Shown: in pieces, positions 1 through 9,948 of the stretch
Layout of the letters: every line of letters starts with the position of its first letter
Position numbering within the stretch: the stretch's first letter is position 1
DNA from: Leucocoprinus leucothites
Lineage: Eukaryota; Basidiomycota; Agaricomycetes; Agaricales; Agaricaceae
DNA length: 64,000 bases
Reading direction: 5' to 3'
Assembly (NCBI GenBank): GCA_013368445.1
Contig: JAACJO010000009.1
Location: 558,001 to 622,000 of the forward strand
Notes under the pieces: generated by a model
Told to the model about the DNA's origin: nothing
Seen by the model: the letters and a program-made list of their open reading frames with translations, nothing else
The model's database searches: none
Position numbers and translations under genes: made by a program

Positions 1-211
1 CCGCAGGGTTGCTGAAGACAGATAAAAATAGCAGCAATGCCCATGTGTGGAAATCTCTCACCAGGGTACAGACTCCCCGAGAAGTCCTAAAATCAGACAG
101 CCTTGGTTGGCATCCTCACACTCATAGGGGAGGTGATCAGAATAATGACTTCCAATAATGATTACATATTAACATATTATACTCGAGTACATTATAGGGT
201 ATCCAACGCAT

Positions 212-1575
212 TTAATAGAAATCAAACATCTCGCCGATAGCATCCTGGACACCTTCTAATCGACCTATGTCGTGATTACCAGCGGCCGTCTTTAGCATAG
301 CTACTCGGCGCCCACCAGTCTTCTGATCTATGAATTCTTCCCAAGTCCCAAATCCGGCGATCGAAGTCGTTTTGACAATTGTGCTTCGACGTTCGGCCCT
401 GAGATCTTGCTGGACTCCATATTGATCCCAGCTGTGACTTGAGAAACGATTTTCGGACAGGCTTGGTGCTAAAGGAAGATACGGATCCAAAAACGCGTCG
501 AATAGGGTACTTGTATGGGTGTGGGGAATATCCCAATCATTTTCGCCGTGGGCGAGGAGAACAGATGTCTTGACGTCGGGAATGAGTGTAAGGGTATCGA
601 ATCGATGCTTGAGGGACCAATTAAGTACCCCTGGGGTTGAAATGTCAGGTTAGGGTGGATAGAGGCGCAGATAGGTGACTTACGCGGAGCAAATGGTATC
701 ACAGACAGGGGCTTTAATAGCGGCAGGAATCCGAATAAATAATATTGATCCATCAATGTCCGAAGAGAAGAAAATGCCGACATCAAAACAAGGCCCCTAG
801 GCTCGATCGCATCTCGAGCGAGGTCGGCAGCGAGTAGACTAGCAATCGCAGTTCCAAGACTGTGCCCAACAATGAGGACGTCTTGAGGCTTTGCACCCTG
901 CAACATGAGGTAATCCCAGGCTGCTCGAGCGTCTTTCGCCACGCCGTCAACAGTCGGATGTCCAGCGCTATCACCAAAGCCACGGTAGTCAACGGTGAAA
1001 ACATTGGCGTCAAGTCGACCAGTCAGGCCAGTGTAGACAGTGACACGAATGGGGAGAGCGCGGGTGCCTGTGTTGCCATGAAGGAAAAGGATGGTGGGCC
1101 TGGTTTTCAAGGCAGAGGGAATGCTGGCGTTTTGATCGTTCCGCGAGGAAGAAAAGAGAGGGGTTTGATGGTGTATGGAGTCCGCCAAAATGAACCATGC
1201 GCCGAGAGTGGTATTATCTGAGCTCTGTAGTTTCATATTCACCGTCTTTCCGGCTAAAACTCCATCAGCCAAGTGGTCGTGTGATATGTCATGGCAGGAC
1301 TCACGAGCCAATCCATAGTCCTCAGGATGGTCGAACTTATTGTAGCCAAAGAAGTCAATATGGTGCGCATAGGTGATACTTTAGATCATCGTCGTCGAGG
1401 TCGAGCAATATGAGCGCTGGCGTAAAATTTTTCGATGTGACAGAGCTCACTATGTTTGGACAACAGGAATCATAACAAGCCCAACAGCAGCCAGGTACGA
1501 CAAGCCCAACCCGAGGAGTCCGACTAGAACGACCCTGGACAGGCCACGGTACAGGGCACTCGTTTTTTTCGACAT
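212..1575 (-). CDS. ABHD12-like alpha/beta hydrolase (membrane-anchored lipase/lysophospholipase)
   Basis: Predicted serine hydrolase of the ABHD12/Bem46 group, which act on lysophospholipids or monoacylglycerols at membranes. Three exons fit: 1575-1451, 1378-684 and 630-212, with GT-AG introns between; the sum is 413 codons including the stop, so the frame closes exactly. An N-terminal hydrophobic stretch (about residues 12-40, rich in VLGLLGLGL) should anchor the protein. Visible motifs are the oxyanion-loop HGNTGTR, the DYRGFGDS segment typical of ABHD12, the nucleophile elbow GHSLG, the acidic residue in HGENDWDIP, and the catalytic His in GNHDIGR near the C-terminus. All triad members are present, so the gene looks intact. 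The downstream neighbour on the other strand is an unrelated nuclease relic. Family assignment is from recalled motifs; the substrate is not shown by the sequence. Confidence 0.88.
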
Positions 1576-2169
1576 GAGTGGAGGTGGAGAGGGTGAGAGT
1601 ACTGAACAAACTAAGATCCTGGAGCAAGCATAACCGCTGGAATCAGTTTAGTTTGTTGCTGGTGATGATCGTTGTCGTGGCACGAGACCAGAGTGTCCCA
1701 AAACCTGTGTGGCCTTCAATTGTTGACGTGTCGGATCTGGGAACCAAACAAATCGATCTGTCTTTGTTTATTCCCCTCAAATAAAGTTAAAAACATGCTC
1801 GCTAGCGGCGACCATTGAGGGCAACATGTTGTGATGGTAACGCGTAAATGTGAGGTCTCCAGTGCCTGTGGATCTGGGATCGACCGACAGTGGCGAATTT
1901 GAATATTCTAATTTCATAATAGATCGCCAAGAGCGAAAATGTACCATCGCACATGTCAAATTGCTGGAATGTGGGATTGCTGCCAATATATCACGAAAAT
2001 CATAAGAATGCGTTATTGCTGGTATATCACAAAAACCAGGAATTTGACATGCTGCCAGGTTTGACCGATCCCGAGTCACTGTCATATCACGATAATCATG
2101 GAGATTCCGGATTGAGAAGGTTATTTCACGATCGACGGTGAGAGCTTGTTACTTCGCCTTGAGCTCGCC
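1576..2169. other. Intergenic region between divergent genes
   Basis: Promoter side of the hydrolase and 5' flank of HNH copy 1. At about 1960-2110 short phrases recur, such as TATATCACGAAAATCAT and TATCACGATAATCAT, separated by unrelated sequence. No convincing coding sequence or RNA gene was seen. Confidence 0.5.
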
Positions 2170-3456
2170 ATGTCCCCGCTACCCAAAGAACTGCCTCTTC
2201 AATATCGCCATGTCCCTAAGCTCGTCAGCGCATACGATACCTGCCTAAGAGTCGAGAAAGATCTTAGGCGGGCCGAGAAAATCGGCCAAGACGTTACGAA
2301 GCAGTTGGTCTACATTCGAATCCCCGGCTTCCTCCTGCACCATTCACCCTCACACCAAGGATTGAAGACGGTCGAAGTAGAAATCAACGCATGTGCCGGT
2401 GAAGACACTCGACTCTTTCAGCTTGGAAAGGACTACTTTGATCATTATATCAGGGCCTGTATGTTCTCAGATCTTAGCCCCAAAGCCCTTTTTAACAGGT
2501 CACTTAGTCAGGGCTTCTAAAGGACCCATACCAACCCCTTCCAATTATCCTTCTCGCCCATCCTTTGGCAAGATAGCAGATATGATAAATGACACCCTAG
2601 TTGAGGCACCTCAGTCCCATGCCGATGCCAAGAAAAATGCCAGTCTTGTTTTCGTTTTGTGAATAATCTCACCTTGACGTCAAACAGGCCCTTATCCGCG
2701 ATAATTTTCGTTGCTGCGTAACTGGAGCTTATGATACGAAGTCGGTTATGAGGAACAAAGAGCTAGAGCAGATATGTATTGACGAACCGAGTGTGTTGGT
2801 GCGCGACACTCAATGCACGCACATCTTCTCAGAGTCCTCAAACGCAAATATTGAACCGGCTGAAGCCGAAGTTTGTCACATCTTTCAATTCTTTATCGAT
2901 ATTTAATATCACCTGGTCTCTTACTAGCGGAATTATGCCTCCTCAATGTGGGCAGTCATGACACGTTTTGGCTATCATAGTCTCCCCGATGAACTAAACG
3001 GTCCCAATGTTCACCGCTTAGAGAATGTGATGACCTTGGAGCCGAACTTCCATGCGCTCTTTGATAACTTACACGTTTGGTTTGTTGAAACGGTGTGTCT
3101 GTCTCCGGTTTTGTATGCTTGTTCACCTACCAGTGTCTCATCATCTCTATTTTCAGGATGAAGTCAACAAGTACAAGCTTGAATCCCGGTATCAGTTCCT
3201 CATAAGGGAATATCCAGAATTTATCAAATTCACCTCGACAAGCAAAAATTTACCCCTTCCATCTCCCACCTACCTCTGCATCCACGCAGCGTGCGCTAAG
3301 ATTGTGTATTTATCAGGAGCAAGCGAGTATATAGACAAGCTCAATCGAGATCTGGAAGATAGCAAGGTCCTGAGCCCGAATGGGTCCTCCTCGGAGACAT
3401 TAGAACACGCTCTTTTCCAAAGGCTTCACGGATCCGGATCTACTGTTCGAAGCTGA
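2170..3456 (+). pseudogene. Fungal HNH_2-type nuclease, copy 1 (probable pseudogene)
   Basis: Belongs to the large agaricomycete family with an N-terminal domain, a central HNH nuclease core and a C-terminal tail. I start at the ATG at 2170 (MSPLPKELPL). Exon 1 ends after FDHYIRAC; a 40-bp GT-AG intron joins it in phase to GPIPTPSNYPSRPSF. The core shows RCCVTG, CHIFQF, and HRLENVMTLEPNFHALFD, which keeps the His and Asp expected of HNH. A later intron (GTGTGT...TTTCAG) joins WFVET to DEVNKYKLESRY, and the tail ends at 3456. The defect is between CHIFQFFIDI and RNYASSMW, where TAA and TAG lie in frame. A 57-bp GT-AG intron could skip both, but it would also remove the CHIF histidine. A related copy lies at 26855-28121. 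The role of the family is unknown; genome defence or mobility is speculation. Confidence 0.7.
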
Positions 3457-3637
3457 GCGCCGAGTAATGAGTAGTCTACTTGATCAATAATAGGACAGTC
3501 CTGAAGGATTAATTTATCTTACCATCATAGACCACCATTTTTTATCCTCCAAGCTATATATATATATACTTGTGTTAAAAACAGATTCCCACTTAGTCAC
3601 CAGTTCTGCACTGTACCGTCGCGGCGGATTTCAGGCT

Positions 3638-3642
3638 CTTAA
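3638..3642. repeat. Left target-site duplication of the copia element (CTTAA)
   Basis: CTTAA directly precedes the left LTR and is repeated directly after the right LTR at 18967-18971. A perfect 5-bp duplication is the expected integrase footprint and fixes both element ends. Confidence 0.92.
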
Positions 3643-4015
3643 TGTCGAAGCAGCAACGGGGAGCGTAGCGGTGAAGGTAGACGACGAGGTCAGTACTCAC
3701 TTTACTAGGCAGTTAGTCTGTTATGGGAGTATGTTCGAGGTAGTAGTTGCGACTGAGAGTATAGAATTGACTGTAGAATATCGGAGAAAATACAGGGTAT
3801 TTATACTAAAGTGTTCGAATAATTCTACTATAAAGAGAGTATTACACCATCATTTCGAGGTGGTAAAGGGTACAGGTAAAACATATAGTAAAACATGTAT
3901 AGTCCACACGAAGTATCAGTGTGTGAGCATAGTGGTATCTATTAATAGAATGCATATGTCATAATTGAGAGTGAACACTAACATAGCAGCGTGTAGACGC
4001 GCACGTGATTCAACA
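3643..4015 (-). repeat. Copia LTR, left copy (3' LTR)
   Basis: Near-identical to 18594-18966 and the same length (373 bp). I count about seven differences, all transitions, most at CpG sites (for example GCGGTG against GCAGTG and GACGAC against GATGAC). The ends TGTCGAA and TTCAACA are imperfect inverted repeats, as is usual for LTRs. Confidence 0.95.
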
Positions 4016-4026
4016 CTCCTCCTCAC
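4016..4026 (-). promoter_or_regulatory. Polypurine tract of the copia element
   Basis: On the minus strand GTGAGGAGGAG abuts the 3' LTR. A purine run at this position primes plus-strand DNA synthesis in LTR elements. Confidence 0.75.
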
Positions 4027-4094
4027 TCGAAATGGCGGGAGATGCATAATTGAGTGACTATGAAAGCGCTTCGTTTTAAGCGGCTATTAAAGCG

Positions 4095-7000
4095 CTAAAG
4101 AAATTCGATACCCAGAGAATAAACAAATTTATTGAAGAGAATTGAACCGAGGTTTTTCGTCAGAATATCGGCAGGGTTGTTTGAGCCCTCGATAAATTCC
4201 AACTTGACGGAACCTTCTTCTACGATATCTCGGATATAGTGATATCATATATCAATATGCTTCGAGCGTTTTTCTTGAACAGGGTTCTTGCTCCAGAAGA
4301 TAGATCCGATATTATCACCATAGAGGATTGGAGCAGGTATTTTGAAACCTATCTCTTCGAGAAGTTGTCGAATCCACATCAGCTGGCGGCTGCAATCAGA
4401 TAGTGCCATATACTCAGCTTCAGTAGATGACAAAGCGACAGTTTTCTGCTTGTGGCTAAGCCAGCTTACAGGTCCATGTGCTATTGTGACAAAGTTACCT
4501 GTGACAGATCGTCGAGACTGTCCGTCTTGCGCCCAATCACTATCAGAACAAGCAATGACGGCCTGGTTAGAAGCTCCATCAAAGACGAGTCGATAATTGC
4601 GCGTTGATCGCAAATATTGCAGCACATGGAGTCCAGCCCGGAAGTGCACATTAGAAGGGGTGGCAGATTGCTGGGAGAGTTTGACAACTGTGAAAGATAT
4701 GTCAGGTCTCGATCTGATCATAAGATACATCAGCGATCTGACTAACTGTTGGTAACGAGTCCTAAACTTAGGATCTACCTTATCGACATAGGGTTCGAAG
4801 ATGAATCCGGATGGCAGCGGTGTGTATTTCATGCCTTTGGGAATCTCAAACTTCTCAAGAACCTTATCGAGGTATTTCACTTGATCTATATAGAGTTTTC
4901 TCTCTTTTCAATCGCATGATATATTCATGCCTAGGAACTCGGAAAGTTCACCTTGGTCACGACATTCCCAAGTAGTCATGAATTTTTGCTTCAACTCAGA
5001 GAGGAGCAGGGAATTCTTATTACCCATAAAAAAGACATCATCCACATAAACAACTGCAAAGACTCGCTTGCCGGTCTTGGGATGGGTGAAATGATAAATG
5101 CCAGCGTCGGACTTACAGCGCTTGAATCCAAGTTTCAGCATCGATGAAGTGAGTGCTTTCCACCAAGATAAGCCAGCTTGTTTTAGACCATAGATCGCTT
5201 TGCGTAATCTCCAGACTTTCTTTTCATGGCCAGGAAGTCGGAATCCTTCTGGCTGCTCCATATAGATCTCTTCATCCAGATCGCCATATAAATAGGCTGT
5301 TTTGACATCAATAGAGTGAAGGTCAAAATCCTCAAGTGCTGCAATGCCAAGAAGTAGGCGCGCGGTCTCATATTGGACAACTGGAGAAAAGAGTTCATCG
5401 AAGTCGATTCCCTCGATCTGGGAGAATCCTTTCGCAACAAGGCGAGAGCAATATCGATTATCGGACTTGATGTTGTAAACCCATCTATTTTTAATAGCTC
5501 TTCTTCCTTTTGGGAGATCAACGAGCTCATATACACCTCGCTTATGAAGCGTGTCTAATTCCTCAAGCATCGCTTTTTGCCATTTGGTTTGAGTATCAGC
5601 ATCTAAATTCACGATATCTCAAAACTGTTCGGGGACTGGCCCGTTGGCGCGTTGTGCGAGAAGGAAATCAACTAATTTTACCCCCCCTTCCTTCACGAAC
5701 TTCGCAAAATCGGTAGATGACGGTTTATTGTCGATACTACTATCTGGGTGAGGGATATTCCAATTTCGTAATCTGTTCCGAGCTTCCTCATCGGAAATTG
5801 CTCCAGGAATAGGTCAATATTGGGCACGATTGCATGGTAAGTTAGGATTGAGTTCCCTATATCGTTGGATGACATCAAGAGGGTCGCTCCTATCACCATA
5901 CACATTTCCTGGTCTGTTCAGAGGTTGAACATTTCGCCTAGGACAGCTATTTTCACATTCGGTGACCCAGTGGTCAAGCCGTTCTAGTGCATCAAGATCA
6001 TCCTGGACCAAAGGTCGCGGTGGCGGTACCTCGGGTGGAGATGGAGACCAAGCACGTTTACATGGACCAGGTTCCTTTCGCGAAGGTCCAGGAGAAGGAG
6101 GTAACTCAACTTCTTCTTCCTCTTCTTTTGGATCGCGATCTTCAGGATCAGCGTAAGAAAGAGGTGGGCTTGGCGATCTAGGAGGTGAAGGTGTTTTAGG
6201 GCGTGGAGGAGCATGAGGTGAAGGCGCACGAGGCGGCTCTCCTCCTCGAGGTGTAGACGGATGGTCTATATTTGGAACATTCGGAATAGTCGAGATTGGG
6301 GGAATCTCAGTGTGAGGCGGCTTGGGGTAAACCGCGGGTTTTTGATCTGGACATTTAGGAAACATCTTTTCATCAAATATGACAGTCAGCGAAATAAATT
6401 CAGCATTCCCTCGAGTATGGCAGAGAAAGATGTAATTCTTCTCCTGATCATATCCAATGAAGATCATTAGTTCAGATTTCACAGATAATTTATTCGGGTG
6501 CATTTCATCCGGAAGGAACACATATGCGGCACAACCGAATACTCGTAGGTGACTGATGTCAGGTTTATGTCCATGTACTAACTCAAACGGAGTTTTCCAT
6601 TAGATGCGGTTCATCGATGTGCGATTGTAGATGTGAGTTGCGGTGTTAATCGCGAAATCCCACCATGAATCTGGAAGACACGCGTGAAGTCGCATGGCTT
6701 GCGCCTTCTCATGCAGTGTTTGATTCAATCTTTCTGCTCGCCCGTTCTGTTGATGGACGCGGGGCGCACTTGGTGTGAACTCAATTCCTTTCACCCTAAG
6801 ATAATCTTGCAGAGTACCTGCTACGAATTCTCCTCCTCGATCGGATGTGAATCGACAAATTGATTTGCCAAATTGGTTCTGAACATAAGTTAGAAGCTCA
6901 ACCATGCGGGGAGCTGCTTCAGCTTTTGATCGCAGAAGCACCACATGGGCAAATGAGGAGTAATTGTCCAATAAGGTCATGACCCATTTGTACTTATGAT

Positions 7001-7871
7001 AAGATATGATGGGGAGCTCAAAGAGATCACTGTGAACGTGCTCAAAGGCTTCTTTGGCCCGAATTGGGTTATCGTTAAAGGGTTTCTGGTGCATCTTCCC
7101 TTTCATGCAGCCTGGACAAGGGCGCGAATGATTGGGAATTGAAACCTGAGGTCCATTCAGCGTGGAGTCAGTAGTTTTGCTCAACACGCGATTAGATGGA
7201 TGTCCTAAACATTGATGCCAGATATTATAGTCAGGATGCTGAGCGACGTGGCTCAAAGCATTCGAATGTACAATTCGACATCTTACTGTTTGTAGCATAG
7301 GCTGCCACTCAGAACGAGGAGCCGCTGACAAGACGGCATTGCCTGACTCATCCCGAAAGATAGTACCATGTTTATCAGCCTCGCTGCCCAACCCGGATTC
7401 CAGGAGTTGACTGGCAGACATGAGGCGATCGTGCATACCCTTTACATAGAACACTGGAGACAATGAAGTCGTCGCAGTGATCATTTTTCTGTTATCATGG
7501 ATCTCGTGTTCGATCAGGACAGTGCCTCGACCCGATATGAATAGGGGAGCGTTCTTGTTAGCTGTCTAAATTTCACCAAATTTTCCCATTTCGATTGTAG
7601 AGAAATCATCTAAATAGGGTGTGAAATGTGCGGAAGCACCCGAATCAAGAATCCAAGAAGCAGCCCGTGAAGGCGCTTTCTTTCCCTTACAGTGGCAACA
7701 TAGAGCTTTCTCACACTTAGACAGATTTACACAGCGCGGCACAGAGGTCAAATCACAATTTAATAAAAGCCCCACAGGGGTGACCGAAATAGTGCGCAAT
7801 ACAAAGCAAGTATATACAGGAGCCGGAGACGACATAACTAGTCTGCGAAAATGTTCAGCGTGGCCAGGAGC
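4095..7871 (-). pseudogene. Copia pol: protease, integrase, RT, RNase H (six in-frame stops)
   Basis: Continuation of the copia gag-pol frame downstream of the gypsy insertion. In order: protease (WILDSGASAHF), integrase with an HHCC zinc finger (HQCLGHP...CPGCMKGK) and catalytic D,D,E residues (HSDLFE, FTSDRGGEF, NGRAERLNQ), a proline-rich linker, reverse transcriptase with the YVDD box (VVYVDDVFFMG), and RNase H (SDSDWAQDGQSRRSVTG, STEAEYMALSD). The frame is never shifted over about 1,250 codons but is cut by stops with low ends at 7566 (TAG), 6600 (TAA), 5814, 5619, 4908 and 4245 (TGA). The four TGA stops fit CGA to TGA, and the other two fit CAG or CAA to TAG or TAA. The final stop is TAG at 4095. 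All catalytic residues can still be seen. Confidence 0.93.
7867..7871. repeat. Target-site duplication of the gypsy element, left side
   Basis: GGAGC next to the left LTR corresponds to GAAGC at 16792-16796 next to the right LTR. The 5-bp size is normal; one position differs by a transition. Confidence 0.7.
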
Positions 7872-8533
7872 TGTTATAGTGACGCCGGCCCAGTCCTAAG
7901 CTGGCGCGATAAGTATCGGGTTGATCTTATCAAAGGGGACTCCTTCTCGGTAAGCGACAAAGTCGTTTACTAAGTCAAAGTTATAATACGGCGATTATGG
8001 AGTTAAGACTTTAGTAATTGAGATCTTAGAGCTTAAGTTCAATTCGACTTTGTATAGATAAAGGCTCGTATTGAGTCTCCACCTAACCAAGTAGAAACGA
8101 TGTTTCTCCTTGGTAGATGTCGACGACTTATATACGATACAAGTCAGTATCTATTATTAACTAGGGCTAAGGGCTTCTAATGAAAGAAGAGAAGCATACG
8201 GCTTCCTTAACGCTAATTAAACTATATAAGACGCGATCTGTCAAAGAAGCTTTAGAAGTTCTTCTAAAGAAGTTCTTCTTTGATCATATGATCGATCACT
8301 AGGTAAGTCCAAATATAGCGCAGCTATATTTAACAATCACATGTCATCAAAATACAAACAAAACCAAACAAGTCATAACGAGTCATAATCAGACAAAGTA
8401 AATGAGTCAAAACAAACGAGAAAATACAAGAACAAATAAGAAGAAACATAATTGCGATATTACTTAAGTAAAGCTAATATCGACTTCGTATTATAGATGG
8501 AACAAATGCTAGATATAATCAATATACATAACA
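7872..8533 (-). repeat. Gypsy LTR, left copy (3' LTR)
   Basis: 662 bp, same length as 16130-16791. The ends TGTTAT and ATAACA are perfect 6-bp inverted repeats. Confidence 0.96.
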
Positions 8534-8546
8534 TTATCCCTTTCCT
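8534..8546 (-). promoter_or_regulatory. Polypurine tract of the gypsy element
   Basis: On the minus strand AGGAAAGGGATAA sits directly before the 3' LTR, the position where plus-strand DNA synthesis is primed. Confidence 0.75.
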
Positions 8547-8583
8547 AGCTAAGATGTCCACATCTTAGTAACTATCTAAGTCA

Positions 8584-9933
8584 CTAAGGTAAATTACCTT
8601 CACCGTCTATGTTGAAGTTGGCCTCATCATCGTAATGAGATTCATAATTGCCATCTTCGTATGGGGGTGTAAGGGGGCGTTCTCCTTCATAGATGCGAGA
8701 AGTTCGACCATGATGGGGACGTCCGTTCGGACTGTGTCCTCGATGGTTTGGATGGGAGGAACGGACTGAGGTCTGGAGACGACCATACTGTCTTCCTCGT
8801 GGTGCAGGTTTACGACCTCGTCGCGGCGTAAAAGTAGGGTTGTAGGTTGGGCCAAGGGAGGTGGTGTTAACGGCCGTGGATGTTGGATTATGTCGTTCGG
8901 ATCGAAGTCCGACGGCATCGGTGATGGGGGCGCCGTGATTGCCGGTTGGTACGCCGGACTGTCGGGGCTGTATTCTGGCAGATCCGGAGATGGACTGCAG
9001 AGCAAGAGCCTTGGCGGCATCGACTCCTTCGGTAATTGAAAGTGCTGCCAGGGCAACTGGGGGTAGATCCCGTCGAGCAATTCCTTTATAAGGATTTCGG
9101 GAACAATACTTGGTGAAATGGCCGGGGGCGAAAGTGTCGCACCAGGTGCAATGATATCCCGGGCAAAGTGTCTTGATATGACCCATTCCGTGACATATGT
9201 CGCAGGTTCGACTAGTACGTCCAGGGCGAGTCATGTCTCGATTGGTATTTCGAGGAGGCTCGTTAGTAGGCGTTGAAGGGGGTGTATTCGGTAATATGGC
9301 ATTGTGTGTAGCCACATCATGACGTTGTTGAGGTTTGACGCTAGGTGGGGGAGTTTTTCCTTCGTCATCAGCTGAGGCGCGCTCAGAATTCTGTGCACGT
9401 CGCTCTGGAGCTTGTTGACACTTGAGCATAGCGAAGTAATCTCCGTCCGGGTCGGTGCGTTGGATGCGTCGGACGATGTTCTGAGTATAGGGACCCCTAG
9501 GGATATGGTGTGCCAGATTACTAAGATGGAAGTCCATTTCTTCCTGGAGACGCTTGTATTCACTTCTTGCAGAAGCGAGAGCATCAATCCGATTCCCGAT
9601 GTTGTAGACATATGAAGTGAGTCTAGGATTGCTGCCGTAGGCGGACAGAAAGTCAATGGCTGTCTGTTCTCGAAGAAATGCTCGTCGTAGGGTGGCATTC
9701 TCTTTATAGGGTGAAGAGTTTTCACCGCTAGTGTCTCCGCCTGCACTATCTCCGGCAGGGGATTTGGTGCCTTGTTCTTGCGATGAGGCAAGACCAGGAC
9801 TTTCTTCGACCTTGTTCTCATCGTCGATGGTGTTGGTCGGTGTAGTCGGAGGGGTAATAGGTGAGGGCGATTCGCAAATAATAGTTCCAAAGACTGGTAC
9901 TGTTGGTTGTTCACTGACTTCTGAAGTAGTCAT
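8584..9933 (-). CDS. ORF3 of the gypsy element: double zinc-knuckle protein of unknown function
   Basis: An intact 449-residue frame between pol and the 3' LTR, where some retroelements carry env. I do not recognise it. Residues 1-80 are acidic and Ser/Thr/Pro-rich; about 85-165 look helical (LREQTAIDFLSAYG, ARSEYKRLQEEMDFHLSNL). There are two Cys/His clusters: C244-C247-H252-C257, an exact CX2CX4HX4C knuckle, and C262-C265-H272-C277, a CX2CX6HX4C variant. The C-terminus is Arg/Gly/Pro/His-rich (TPRRGRKPAPRGRQYGR). There is no signal peptide or membrane segment, so it is not env-like; a nucleic-acid-binding, gag-like role is the simplest inference. The ATG is 15 bases after the pol stop (TAA at 9949-9951) and in the same frame as pol, so readthrough or reinitiation is possible. 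No stop interrupts it, unlike gag and pol. Confidence 0.8.
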   Translation of the reverse strand: MTTSEVSEQPTVPVFGTIICESPSPITPPTTPTNTIDDENKVEESPGLASSQEQGTKSPAGDSAGGDTSGENSSPYKENATLRRAFLREQTAIDFLSAYGSNPRLTSYVYNIGNRIDALASARSEYKRLQEEMDFHLSNLAHHIPRGPYTQNIVRRIQRTDPDGDYFAMLKCQQAPERRAQNSERASADDEGKTPPPSVKPQQRHDVATHNAILPNTPPSTPTNEPPRNTNRDMTRPGRTSRTCDICHGMGHIKTLCPGYHCTWCDTFAPGHFTKYCSRNPYKGIARRDLPPVALAALSITEGVDAAKALALQSISGSARIQPRQSGVPTGNHGAPITDAVGLRSERHNPTSTAVNTTSLGPTYNPTFTPRRGRKPAPRGRQYGRLQTSVRSSHPNHRGHSPNGRPHHGRTSRIYEGERPLTPPYEDGNYESHYDDEANFNIDGEGNLP

Positions 9934-9948
9934 TGAAGCTGAGGAATG

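Noticed and set aside
862..1221. 119-codon plus-strand frame
   Set aside because: Antisense shadow of the ABHD12-like gene; the minus-strand frame carries the family motifs.
2860..2935. 57-bp GT-AG intron that would rescue HNH copy 1
   Set aside because: It fits phase but deletes the CHIF histidine, and copy 2 lacks the donor G; mentioned as an alternative, not used to call an intact gene.
5962..6470. Several short plus-strand frames over copia
   Set aside because: Antisense of the proline-rich linker between integrase and RT; composition only.
9231..9914. 227-codon minus-strand frame inside ORF3
   Set aside because: Shifted frame with no motif; the 449-codon frame is longer, starts with ATG after pol and has the zinc knuckles.
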